From the NCBI GenBank assembly GCA_947380655.1, contig CANCRX010000045.1, forward strand, positions 1-24,134: 24,134 nt of DNA. The letters are read 5' to 3'. The DNA is from Alcaligenaceae bacterium (GTDB lineage Bacteria; Pseudomonadota; Gammaproteobacteria; Burkholderiales; Burkholderiaceae_B). Position 1 is the first letter of the stretch, and each line of letters starts with the position of its first letter. The translations under genes and the position numbers were made by a program. The notes beneath the pieces were generated by a model, which saw only the letters and a program-made list of their open reading frames with translations, searched no databases and had not been told where the DNA came from. Below, one piece after another: positions 1 through 7,762 of this stretch.

Positions 1-1932
1 ACGGGCGAGATGTCTGAAAGTCATTGCAAGCATCGTGATGTCATCGGACTGCGGCGCATCGGCCGCATAGTTCTCCACATCGCGCTTGATGAAATGCACC
101 ATCTGCTCAAGATCATTACGGGGGGCTACTTTCAACGACTCAATCAAACGCTCATCGCTATAAAAATTGTTAGCCGGATTTTTAGCCTCAGTGACACCAT
201 CTGTATAGAGAAAAATGGTGTCGCCTTCCTGCATGACGAGTGATTGCGTCGTGTATGCCGAGTCTGGCATCGCGCCCAAAACCAGACCGCTTTGTAACTG
301 CAGGTAGTGCACACCAGAACTGTTTAGTAAGACAGGCGGGCAATGCCCAGCATTCGCACACTCCAATACGCCAGTTCTCGTATCCAGAATCCCGCAAAAC
401 ACGGTTGCGAACATACAGCTGTCGTTATCCATCGCAAGCGTTTTGTTTACGCTATCTAAAATCAGGGAAGGCTCATTGAGCCGCTGTCCCTCTGACTTGA
501 GCAAGATCTTAGCAACCATCATGTACAGGGCAGCGGGGACGCCCTTATCCGTCACATCAGCAATAATGATGCAAAGCCTGTGATCCTCGATAAAAAAGAA
601 ATCATAAAAATCTCCGCCGACTTCTTTTGCGGGATCCATCGAGGCGTAAATATCAAATTCATAGCGATGCGGAAATGCTGGAAAAATATGTGGCAACAGA
701 TTTGCCTGAATATCGGTGGCGAGTTTCAAATCACTTTCGATACGGTTTTTAGCAGCCGTGGTCTCCATCAGGTCAATAATGTATTGTTTGAGTGATGCCG
801 TCATCTTAGAGAAATTTCTGGTGAGTATGCCGACCTCATCCTGACTATTGGATGTTGCCAATCTGACATCGAAATTACCCACTGCAATTTCATCTGTAGC
901 ACCTGCCAAATCACGCAACGGGCTAGTGATCCGCGCAGCAATCCAGATCACCGCAATGCTCAGCAATAACAATCCGACCAAAGCGATACAGGCCATTTGC
1001 AGGTTAAGTTTCCTGAGATCGGCTAACAACTCTTCTTCAGGAAAGACAATCTCAAGTATCCAGCCAGTCGAGGGGATGGGTGCGTAGTACAGCCAGCTAT
1101 GCTGATCGATTAAATTTTTGTTTTGAGCAAAGCCTGATTCACCCTTGGCCATTTTGCTGACGATTTCACTCAGGCCCTTATCTTGCCTAGCCTCAGCGAG
1201 CTTGAACAAGGACTGTTTCATGATGAGATCTTTACGCGGATGAGCCAGAATCAAACCATCGCGTGAAAGCAGTGCTGCGTAGCCCGATTGCAAAACTTTG
1301 ACTGAGGAGACCAACGACGTCAAATGATCGAGTGAAATATCTATTCCAACTATGCCACGTATTTTTCGCACCCCATCAACCTCACCCCAAAAAGGCAAGG
1401 CGCAGGTACTCATGGTGGTGTTCCCACCGCCGTCATCAAAATACGGCTCGCTCCAGTGCTGCTTGCCAGTCTGGCGTGGAATTTTGTACCAGTCCCATTC
1501 TGTATAGGGCTTAATTTCATAGCTTTGCTCAATGTCGACTGAGAGTATCTGCTCGCCATTGCGGTAAAAATATGGGCCAAATAACTCCTTCTTTGGATTG
1601 AAAGCAAAGGGTTCATACGAGATACCGGCACCATAGATGGTGGGGTTACGTTGAACCGTCTTTTTGAGTAACGCATCTATGCCTGATTCGGCATAGTGGC
1701 CCGTCTCAAGCGCGAGCGCCAAACCTTGAGCGAGCTTTTCATGACCGGCAAGCTCAATTTCAACACGATTGACCAGTGAAATCGCCAGGTTTTTTGCATT
1801 GGATTCCAGCTCGTCTAAGAGCATGACTCTGGACTGATAATAGTTATAGCCCAGCGTTACCGCAAAAATCAGTGTGGCACAGCCCAGGATCGTGACAACG
1901 AGCCTGGTGACAATGCTGTGCCGATTAATCAT
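1..1932 (-). CDS. Cache-HAMP-SpoIIE (RsbU-like) PP2C serine phosphatase, C-terminus cut by window edge
   Basis: Open from ATG at 1932 to the left edge with no stop; 644 residues are visible and the frame runs exactly to base 1. In order: a membrane segment (about residues 9-31), a periplasmic Cache-type sensor region (about 40-300), a second membrane segment (about 310-330), HAMP (about 332-380, starting ARITSPLRDL), a short coil, then a SpoIIE/PP2C phosphatase domain. The phosphatase motifs are intact: GGDFYDFF (about 434-441), ADVTDKGVPAALYM, AGHCPP, LYTDGVTEA and QSDDITML, including the metal-binding Asp residues. Family role: dephosphorylation of an STAS anti-sigma antagonist in partner switching, triggered by an extracellular ligand. 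The start follows AGGTAGG and lies 14 bases after the stop of the ABC ATPase gene, so the two are probably co-transcribed. The target protein is not in the window. The domain calls are firm; the partner and ligand are unknown. Confidence 0.9.
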   Translation of the reverse strand, partial: MINRHSIVTRLVVTILGCATLIFAVTLGYNYYQSRVMLLDELESNAKNLAISLVNRVEIELAGHEKLAQGLALALETGHYAESGIDALLKKTVQRNPTIYGAGISYEPFAFNPKKELFGPYFYRNGEQILSVDIEQSYEIKPYTEWDWYKIPRQTGKQHWSEPYFDDGGGNTTMSTCALPFWGEVDGVRKIRGIVGIDISLDHLTSLVSSVKVLQSGYAALLSRDGLILAHPRKDLIMKQSLFKLAEARQDKGLSEIVSKMAKGESGFAQNKNLIDQHSWLYYAPIPSTGWILEIVFPEEELLADLRKLNLQMACIALVGLLLLSIAVIWIAARITSPLRDLAGATDEIAVGNFDVRLATSNSQDEVGILTRNFSKMTASLKQYIIDLMETTAAKNRIESDLKLATDIQANLLPHIFPAFPHRYEFDIYASMDPAKEVGGDFYDFFFIEDHRLCIIIADVTDKGVPAALYMMVAKILLKSEGQRLNEPSLILDSVNKTLAMDNDSCMFATVFCGILDTRTGVLECANAGHCPPVLLNSSGVHYLQLQSGLVLGAMPDSAYTTQSLVMQEGDTIFLYTDGVTEAKNPANNFYSDERLIESLKVAPRNDLEQMVHFIKRDVENYAADAPQSDDITMLAMTFRHLAR

Positions 1933-1946
1933 TTATTTACCTACCT

Positions 1947-3041
1947 TTATGCAACAGAAGGATCATGCTTGACTTGCATGGTGAGAATATTGCGTCCGTC
2001 TTCGTAACGGTATTGCAGATTATCAGTACGGGCCCGAATTAGCATCTCACCGATTTCGTCTGGCTGTCCCTCTGGTTCAAGCATGTTGACAGGAGCACCT
2101 GCGCTTGAGCAGCTGAACTCGAGCTCTCCATCGCGTTCGGAATACCCCATCGTGAGTAGCACATCCGCAAATGAAGGCTGCAAGGCCAGCACTTCCTCAA
2201 CGACCGAGATCAGGTTCTCACGCATATCACGAGGGAGAATATGCTTTTCACAAAAGCTGCCGACTTCAGCGTTCAGTGCATATAAATCATATTCAGGGCT
2301 GTTAATCTGAAAATTCAAACGTCGCACACGCCGAATGAATGATCGGGTCTTTTCGCGTTTTGGATTTTCAAACATTTCAGCAGGCGGTCCATTTTCATAG
2401 ACCACGCCTTCATCCATAAAAAATACACGCGAGGAAATATGCTCGGCAAACGCCATTTCATGCGTGACGATCACCATCGTCATGCCTTGTTTGGCGAGAT
2501 TACGTATGACGCCAAGTACTTCGCTCACCATCGTTGGATCCAGAGCGGAAGTCGGCTCATCAAACAAAATAATCTGAGGGTCCATCGCTAAACAGCGTGC
2601 AATCGCAACACGCTGTTTCTGACCACCAGAGAGTTGATCAGGATAGTTATCCGCTTTTTCGCCAAGACCCACCATCGCGAGCAGCTCACGCCCCCGCGCC
2701 TGCGCTTCGGCAAGACTTCGCCCAAGCAACTTCACTGGACCAAGCGTGAGGTTTTCCAACACGGAAAGATGCGAGTACAGATTGAAATACTGAAACACCA
2801 TCCCCATACGCTGGCGCAACTTCGGCACATCAGTCGTAGGGTCAAGTAGCGAGATTCCATCAATTTTGATGGTGCCACTTGTCGGTGTTTCAAGCAAATT
2901 CAGGCAACGTAAAAAAACGCTTTTACCGGTACCTGAGGGACCGATAATAGCGATTACTTCGCCTTTGGCGATATCACAATCGAGCCCTTTTAGAACCTGC
3001 AGATTACCGAATTGTTTTGTCAGTTTACGGACTTCAATCAT
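1947..3041 (-). CDS. amino-acid-type ABC transporter ATPase fused to a degenerate RsbW/HATPase-like C-terminal domain
   Basis: 364 residues. Residues 1 to about 240 are a GlnQ/HisP-type ATPase: Walker A GPSGTGKS (34-41), signature LSGGQKQR, Walker B LFDEPTSALDP, H-loop VTHEM. GlnQ proteins usually end near 240 residues; here about 121 more follow (244-364). They resemble an RsbW-type anti-sigma kinase (HATPase_c_2): a helix ending VVEEVLALQP where the N-box would be, SSAGAP where the Asp-Gly G1 box would be, and a final GRNILTMQVK strand. The N-box Asn and G1 Asp are not seen, so the domain may bind a partner rather than act as a kinase. ATG 3041 was chosen because GGAG precedes it and because ATGA overlaps the stop of the upstream permease gene (3038-3041), a translational-coupling arrangement. 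The RsbU-like gene follows after 14 bases. The ATPase call is firm; the C-terminal assignment is by pattern recognition. Confidence 0.88.
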   Translation of the reverse strand: MIEVRKLTKQFGNLQVLKGLDCDIAKGEVIAIIGPSGTGKSVFLRCLNLLETPTSGTIKIDGISLLDPTTDVPKLRQRMGMVFQYFNLYSHLSVLENLTLGPVKLLGRSLAEAQARGRELLAMVGLGEKADNYPDQLSGGQKQRVAIARCLAMDPQIILFDEPTSALDPTMVSEVLGVIRNLAKQGMTMVIVTHEMAFAEHISSRVFFMDEGVVYENGPPAEMFENPKREKTRSFIRRVRRLNFQINSPEYDLYALNAEVGSFCEKHILPRDMRENLISVVEEVLALQPSFADVLLTMGYSERDGELEFSCSSAGAPVNMLEPEGQPDEIGEMLIRARTDNLQYRYEDGRNILTMQVKHDPSVA

Positions 3042-4582
3042 TTCTTTTCTCCAGCGTCGGCACGCAGGTAGCGTGGGGTAATGCGCCATTCAACGCGATC
3101 GAGCAGATGCGCAATCAACCAGGCGAGTGCCAGATAAATCACAGCAGTTGTGAGCAAAGGGATGTAGGCATCAAAGGTTCTGCTGCGGATGATATCTGCC
3201 GCTTTGGTCAGATCCTGCACGGCGATGTAGCCAACAACCGAAGTCATTTTTACAACTGAGATCACCTCACCCTTGAATACAGGGAGCAGATGTCGCAGCG
3301 CTTGTGGCAGGACTATCATTCGAAATGTCTGCACACGGGAAAATCCACCAGCAATACCCGCTTCGGTTTGACCGCGGTCTACGCTCTGGATCGCGGTACG
3401 AAACATTTCAGAGGAATATGCCGCCATGTTCAGTCCAAAGGCTACTGTGGCAATCAGAATTGCATTCACATCGATCGAGGCAAAAATCACGTAATACATG
3501 ATCATTAGCAAGACCAGCACCGGCAGCCCACGCATAATCCAGATATAACCGGCCGCGATAAACTTTAAAACAGGCCGTCTTGACATCCGCATGGCGCAGA
3601 TCACACCACCTACCATCGTGCCAAATACTGTTGAAAATAAGGAAATGATTACCGTCACACCTAGACCAGCCAGAATTAATTCGTAACGATCCTCCTGGAC
3701 GATATTGGCGTGCAATCGCTCAAGAAACGTTTGAGGCTTGTATGCAAGAGCTTTTGCTGGATCGACTTTCGCCGTATTTAGATCCTTAGCAAGGTTAGCC
3801 GTTAGAGCAATAAAACTAGCCGGCATTGTATAGATGACGTCTGACAGACCAAGTCGTTTTTTTCTTTCTTCAGTAATGGCAAACGTCCCGATCATGTCAA
3901 CCTTTCTGGCCGCCATCGCTGACAACAAACCACTCACCTCCAAATCGACATAGACTGGTTTTTTATTGATATAAACCCCAAAGCGCTCCGCGAGTTCAAT
4001 ATCAAAGCCGGTATAGGTTTTACCTTGTTGCCAGGCCAGAGGTACACCCTTAGCGGCAATAATCCCGACTCGCACTTCACCCCTAGGGTTGGGATTGTTA
4101 ATAACAGGCATCACTCTCGAGCCTTCCTTGATCCAGCGCCGACGCATGTCGTCATAGATGCCGTCTCGTTTGATCTCTTTCAAAAACGCATTAAATTCTG
4201 TGATCAAGGCTTTATCGTCGGGCTGAAACCCCATCCCAAAACCCAAGGCGTACACATCGTAGGCAAGTATGCCCATGCTTGGATCTTCTTTGAGAATGAA
4301 ATCCAGTGAATCCTGATACATCAGGCCGGCATCGACCTTACCGCTTTTAACCGCCATGAGCACATCGGGATTGCTCTTGAACTGTAAAGGTATGGCTTTA
4401 GGATAATTTTTAACGACGAACTCGTCATGAGGGGAGCCTGCTACAACGGCGATTTTTCGGCCATCAAGATCTTTCAGATCTTTAATCACGTTATCAGGTA
4501 AGGATTGACCCTGAACGTTAAAGCATGACAGCAGACCTATCACACACCATAACAAGGATTGCCTTATTTCAGACATGCACAT
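3038..4582 (-). CDS. substrate-binding/permease fusion of a polar amino acid ABC importer (swapped SBP lobes)
   Basis: 514 residues from ATG 4582. A signal segment (about 1-24, hydrophobic core SLLWCVIGLL) is followed by two pieces of SBP_bac_3 type. Residues about 38-165 look like the second half of such a protein (LDGRKIAVVAGSPHDEF, then KSGKVDAGLMYQDSLDF). Residues about 168-260 look like the first half (RVGIIAAKGVPLAW, GFDIELAERFG, then ITEERKKRLGLSD). Residues about 300-495 are a His/Gln-type permease domain with a clear coupling motif (EAGIAGGF...LPQALR, 407-430). The start was chosen for the GGAG seven bases upstream and the adjacent signal peptide; ATG 4585 (four-base spacing) and ATG 4639 remain possible. 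LLSC at 17-20 is lipobox-like but weak. The stop overlaps the ATPase start. Substrate is probably a polar amino acid or related solute, unproven. The lobe order suggests circular permutation, or that one binding site is assembled from both pieces. Confidence 0.88.
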   Translation of the reverse strand: MCMSEIRQSLLWCVIGLLSCFNVQGQSLPDNVIKDLKDLDGRKIAVVAGSPHDEFVVKNYPKAIPLQFKSNPDVLMAVKSGKVDAGLMYQDSLDFILKEDPSMGILAYDVYALGFGMGFQPDDKALITEFNAFLKEIKRDGIYDDMRRRWIKEGSRVMPVINNPNPRGEVRVGIIAAKGVPLAWQQGKTYTGFDIELAERFGVYINKKPVYVDLEVSGLLSAMAARKVDMIGTFAITEERKKRLGLSDVIYTMPASFIALTANLAKDLNTAKVDPAKALAYKPQTFLERLHANIVQEDRYELILAGLGVTVIISLFSTVFGTMVGGVICAMRMSRRPVLKFIAAGYIWIMRGLPVLVLLMIMYYVIFASIDVNAILIATVAFGLNMAAYSSEMFRTAIQSVDRGQTEAGIAGGFSRVQTFRMIVLPQALRHLLPVFKGEVISVVKMTSVVGYIAVQDLTKAADIIRSRTFDAYIPLLTTAVIYLALAWLIAHLLDRVEWRITPRYLRADAGEKK

Positions 4583-4742
4583 CATCTCGCTCCAACACGC
4601 GCCCTCTAAGGGGTGTTTTGAATGTTGTCGAAAAGCCATAGGGACATACCTATCGCGATGACCCAGATAGCCATCAGACAACAAAGTGGAGATTTTATTC
4701 GAAGATTCTGTTTTTAATAGCCTTTTAAACTATAACTTTTGG

Positions 4743-6479
4743 CTATGTTTTTAGATGAGCAAGCACGCCAACCAAGAGAACAATACACAAAAACATAATG
4801 AGCGAGAGCGATTTCCAGAAAATCAATGGATCGCGTTCAATCAGTGGCTGGGTTCTTGTTTCAAGAAAAGCAGGATTAGGATTGTGCAGATCAAAGATAA
4901 ATTCCGAAATTTCTCCATATCGCTGTGCGGGATCTGGAGCAAGCGCTTTACGCAGGGTCTCATCGAGCCAAAGAGGAATTTTCTTATATGCATCCTGTAA
5001 GGATAGATACATCAATTTTTTCTGGGCTTTCCTGCTTTTGGTTTTTGGAACTTCCACACCGTAGGGAAGCTTACCCGACAACATCTGATAAGTAATCACA
5101 CCTAAAGAAAAAAGATCAGACTGCGTTGTGCCACTCTCACCAACAAAGTACTCAGGTGCTGCGTATTGCGCAGAGCCAAGCAAATTGATCTGCTCGATTG
5201 GTGTTGCCACCTCCATGATGCCGGCCACGCGCGTCGCACCAAAATCTATAATCTTTACAGTCCCAAGCTTATCAATCATGATGTTGTCAGGCTTTAGGTC
5301 CTGATGCAGCATTTCTAAACGGTGCAAAGCACGCAAGCCTTTTGCAATCTGTTCAACAATGCCACGCACGATCTCAATAGCGGGTTGAGGATGATCAATC
5401 ATCCACTGCGCAAGGGTCTGCCCCTCTATGTACTCGGTCGCGACGTAAATAAAATTACGCTTTCTGTCTAGCGAGCAAGGTTTAAGCACATGTGCATTGT
5501 TGATACGCCTTGCAATCCATTCTTCCATCAAAAAACGCTCCAGGTAAGCGGGGTCATCGCGCATTCCAATGGTTGGCGTTTTAAGCATGACCTGCTGACC
5601 GGTTTCATCATCTATCGCGAGATAAATATAACTGCGGCTACCGATACGCACTTCACGAATGATCGTATAGCCATCAAACTGCATGCGAGGTTCGAGCCTA
5701 GGCGGCAAAGACAAGCTCGATAGTTGACGATACATTTCACTGGACTCAGGGTCGGGCAACTGATCGATGCGTACGATCTGAACTGTCAGATTGTCATGGC
5801 TACCACGCGCGTAAGCCTCATCTGCCAGTTTTTTCGCTGACACATCAAGATCAATCGATAACTCAAGGGCTGACTTGATAAATGCTGGCTCAAGGAACTC
5901 GTAGACTCCATCGGTCAGAAGTAATAAATAATCACCCGCTTCAAGTGGCACCGCGCGATAATCGATATTGATACGACCATCAATGCCTAATGCTCGGGCA
6001 AGATAACTTTTATCAGACGAAACCCATACACGATGATCGTCAGTGAGTTGCTCGAGCTCGCCGTGGCTCAACCGATATGCCCTTGTATCGCCAATATGAA
6101 AAATGTGAGCGGTCGTGGATTTAAGTACTGCCGCAGTAAAGGTACAAACGTAGCCCCGATCCTTTTCATAGCGATGATTACTTTGCTGCGTCTGGGAAAA
6201 CAACCAGGAGTTTGTCGCAGCGATTACTTTCTCAGCAGACGTTTTGACCGACCAGGTCTCCGACGTCGAGTAATAATCCTCCAGAAAACCCGTAACGGCG
6301 GACTCACTGGCAACATGACTCACATCACTCGTACTGATGCCATCAGCCAACGCGAGCGCCACGCCCTTTGAGCTGAGTTGTGGCTCATGCGGAATACATA
6401 TCCCATGAAAATCCTGATTCGAATCCTTTCGACCCTTATCAGAATATTGCCCGGTCGTGACGAGGAGTTGTTTAGTCAT
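4743..6479 (-). CDS. PP2C phosphatase-Ser/Thr protein kinase fusion, membrane-anchored
   Basis: 578 residues from ATG 6479. Residues 1-240 are a PP2C phosphatase with its metal Asp residues: DSNQD (19-23), ADGIS (46-50), GDTRAYR (130-136), LTDGV (188-192), SHDN (227-230). Residues about 265-540 are a Hanks-type kinase: Lys300 in VMLKTP, catalytic HQDLKPDN (392-399), IIDFG (410-414), AAPEYF (440-445). The glycine loop is poor (IGSRSYIY, one Gly). A membrane segment near 554-574 ends the protein. One polypeptide thus carries opposing activities in a cytoplasmic, membrane-tethered form. From memory, the same fusion sits beside nirBD in Pseudomonas and other nitrate assimilators, so a role in nitrate/nitrite uptake or reduction is likely; its substrate is unknown to me. 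An in-frame ATG at 6527 would add 16 residues and lies 8 bases from the preceding stop; neither start has a good ribosome site, and 6479 was preferred because the family begins just before the GQYSDKGRK segment. Confidence 0.9.
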   Translation of the reverse strand: MTKQLLVTTGQYSDKGRKDSNQDFHGICIPHEPQLSSKGVALALADGISTSDVSHVASESAVTGFLEDYYSTSETWSVKTSAEKVIAATNSWLFSQTQQSNHRYEKDRGYVCTFTAAVLKSTTAHIFHIGDTRAYRLSHGELEQLTDDHRVWVSSDKSYLARALGIDGRINIDYRAVPLEAGDYLLLLTDGVYEFLEPAFIKSALELSIDLDVSAKKLADEAYARGSHDNLTVQIVRIDQLPDPESSEMYRQLSSLSLPPRLEPRMQFDGYTIIREVRIGSRSYIYLAIDDETGQQVMLKTPTIGMRDDPAYLERFLMEEWIARRINNAHVLKPCSLDRKRNFIYVATEYIEGQTLAQWMIDHPQPAIEIVRGIVEQIAKGLRALHRLEMLHQDLKPDNIMIDKLGTVKIIDFGATRVAGIMEVATPIEQINLLGSAQYAAPEYFVGESGTTQSDLFSLGVITYQMLSGKLPYGVEVPKTKSRKAQKKLMYLSLQDAYKKIPLWLDETLRKALAPDPAQRYGEISEFIFDLHNPNPAFLETRTQPLIERDPLIFWKSLSLIMFLCIVLLVGVLAHLKT

Positions 6480-6535
6480 ATATGAGTGTAAAGCCCCAAA
6501 AACTATCGTCCCTGGGGCATTGAGCATGCGAAAGC

Positions 6536-7348
6536 TTACTTGAAACTGCGTTTAGGGCCTGTCTTGATATGCGTGCTGTAAAGGGTCAAACCGGTAAAGG
6601 CTAACCCACCCACCAGATTACCCAGCACAACTGGAATTTCGTTCCAGATGAAGTAATCAAGAATTGAGAAATTTCCACCCATCATCAGACCCGAGGGAAA
6701 CAGGAACATATTCACAACGGAGTGTTCAAAAGTCATCGCGAAAAACAACATGATCGGCATCCACATCGCGATCACCTTACCAGAGACCGTGGTAGAAATC
6801 ATTGCGCCAACAACGCCTGTCGATACCATCCAGTTACACAAGACACCGCGAAAGAAAATCGTCAGCCAACCCATCAACCCATATTTGGCATAACCAAGCG
6901 TACGGGCCTCACCAATACCGCCGATTTTCATACCTACGTCACTCGGCGCTGTAGTGAAGCCGTATGTAAAAACAAAAGCCATCAAGAACGCCACGGTCAA
7001 TGCACCTAGAAAATTACCGGTAAAGACGATGCCCCAGTTTTTCAGAATAGCCTTGATCGTGACGCCTGGACGCTTATCAAGCCAAGCTAAAGGTGTCAGC
7101 ACAAACACCCCCGTCAACAAGTCAAATCCCAGCAGGTACAACATACAAAACCCGACCGGAAACAGGATTGCACCAATGAGAGGTGAGCCCGTTTGCACCG
7201 CAGCGGTCACGGCAAATACCGCAGCCAGAGCGAGTATGGCACCCGCCATATATGAACGGATCAGTGCATCGCGGGTTGCCATATAAATCTTTGACTCACC
7301 TGCATCCACCATTTTTGTGACAAATTCTGAAGGCAATAAATACGACAT
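6536..7348 (-). CDS. nirC: formate/nitrite transporter family channel (NirC/FocA-like)
   Basis: 270 residues, the usual FNT length, with six hydrophobic segments. FNT hallmarks are visible: the GNFLGA loop, RGVLCNWMV, and FEHSVVNMFLFPSGLM carrying the central pore histidine. FNT proteins are pentameric inner-membrane channels for small monovalent anions. The position between nirD and the kinase-phosphatase gene argues for nitrite rather than formate. ATG 7348 has AGGAG at good spacing (AGGAGTACTTC before ATG). A 69-base gap separates it from nirD, with no terminator visible, so it probably belongs to the nirB transcript. NirC is the best name, but the substrate choice rests on context. Confidence 0.9.
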   Translation of the reverse strand: MSYLLPSEFVTKMVDAGESKIYMATRDALIRSYMAGAILALAAVFAVTAAVQTGSPLIGAILFPVGFCMLYLLGFDLLTGVFVLTPLAWLDKRPGVTIKAILKNWGIVFTGNFLGALTVAFLMAFVFTYGFTTAPSDVGMKIGGIGEARTLGYAKYGLMGWLTIFFRGVLCNWMVSTGVVGAMISTTVSGKVIAMWMPIMLFFAMTFEHSVVNMFLFPSGLMMGGNFSILDYFIWNEIPVVLGNLVGGLAFTGLTLYSTHIKTGPKRSFK

Positions 7349-7417
7349 GAAGTACTCCTATAAGAATGAATAAATTAGCTGTATGAATAGCGACTCACTT
7401 GTTTTTGTACGAATAAA

Positions 7418-7729
7418 TCAGAGAGATAAGTAAACCTGTCCGTTTTCAACTTTGACTTCAAACTTGTCACACGAACCTACATCTGGTGCGATCACTTTTC
7501 CATCTTCCAGACCCACATTCCACCCGTGCAAAGGGCATGTCACTTTGCGGCCGTGAACAATTCCTTGTGACAACGGTCCGTTTTTATGCGGGCAGTTGTC
7601 ATGCAGGGCAAACACTTCATCCGTCGCATTACGAAAAATCGCGATATCTCCTCCGCTCGTACGTTGGACAACCCTTGAACCTAAAGAAGGGATGTCAACC
7701 AAGGGACAAATTAATTTCCATGTGCGCAT
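7418..7729 (-). CDS. nirD: assimilatory nitrite reductase small subunit, Rieske-type (NirD)
   Basis: 103 residues, about the normal NirD length. It carries an intact Rieske [2Fe-2S] site: CPHKNGP (Cys46, His48) and CPLHGW (Cys65, His68). As I recall, the E. coli NirD lacks these ligands, so this is the iron-sulfur form usual in assimilatory systems. It is the partner of NirB in cytoplasmic NAD(P)H-dependent reduction of nitrite to ammonium. ATG 7729 follows AAGGAG, and nirB ends 33 bases upstream, so the two are co-transcribed. Confidence 0.95.
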   Translation of the reverse strand: MRTWKLICPLVDIPSLGSRVVQRTSGGDIAIFRNATDEVFALHDNCPHKNGPLSQGIVHGRKVTCPLHGWNVGLEDGKVIAPDVGSCDKFEVKVENGQVYLSL

Positions 7730-7762
7730 TGCAAACTCCTTATGGCTTTACTTTTATACGAC

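Noticed and set aside
1947..3089. Start of the ABC ATPase at 3089 with 16 extra residues
   Set aside because: The extra stretch is read from the permease gene end; ATG 3041 has a ribosome site and the usual MIEVRKLTKQFG beginning.
4583..4742. Sigma-54 or sigma-70 promoter in the gap before the SBP-permease gene
   Set aside because: No GG-GC element with right spacing and no convincing -35/-10 pair; a promoter is likely here but cannot be pointed to.
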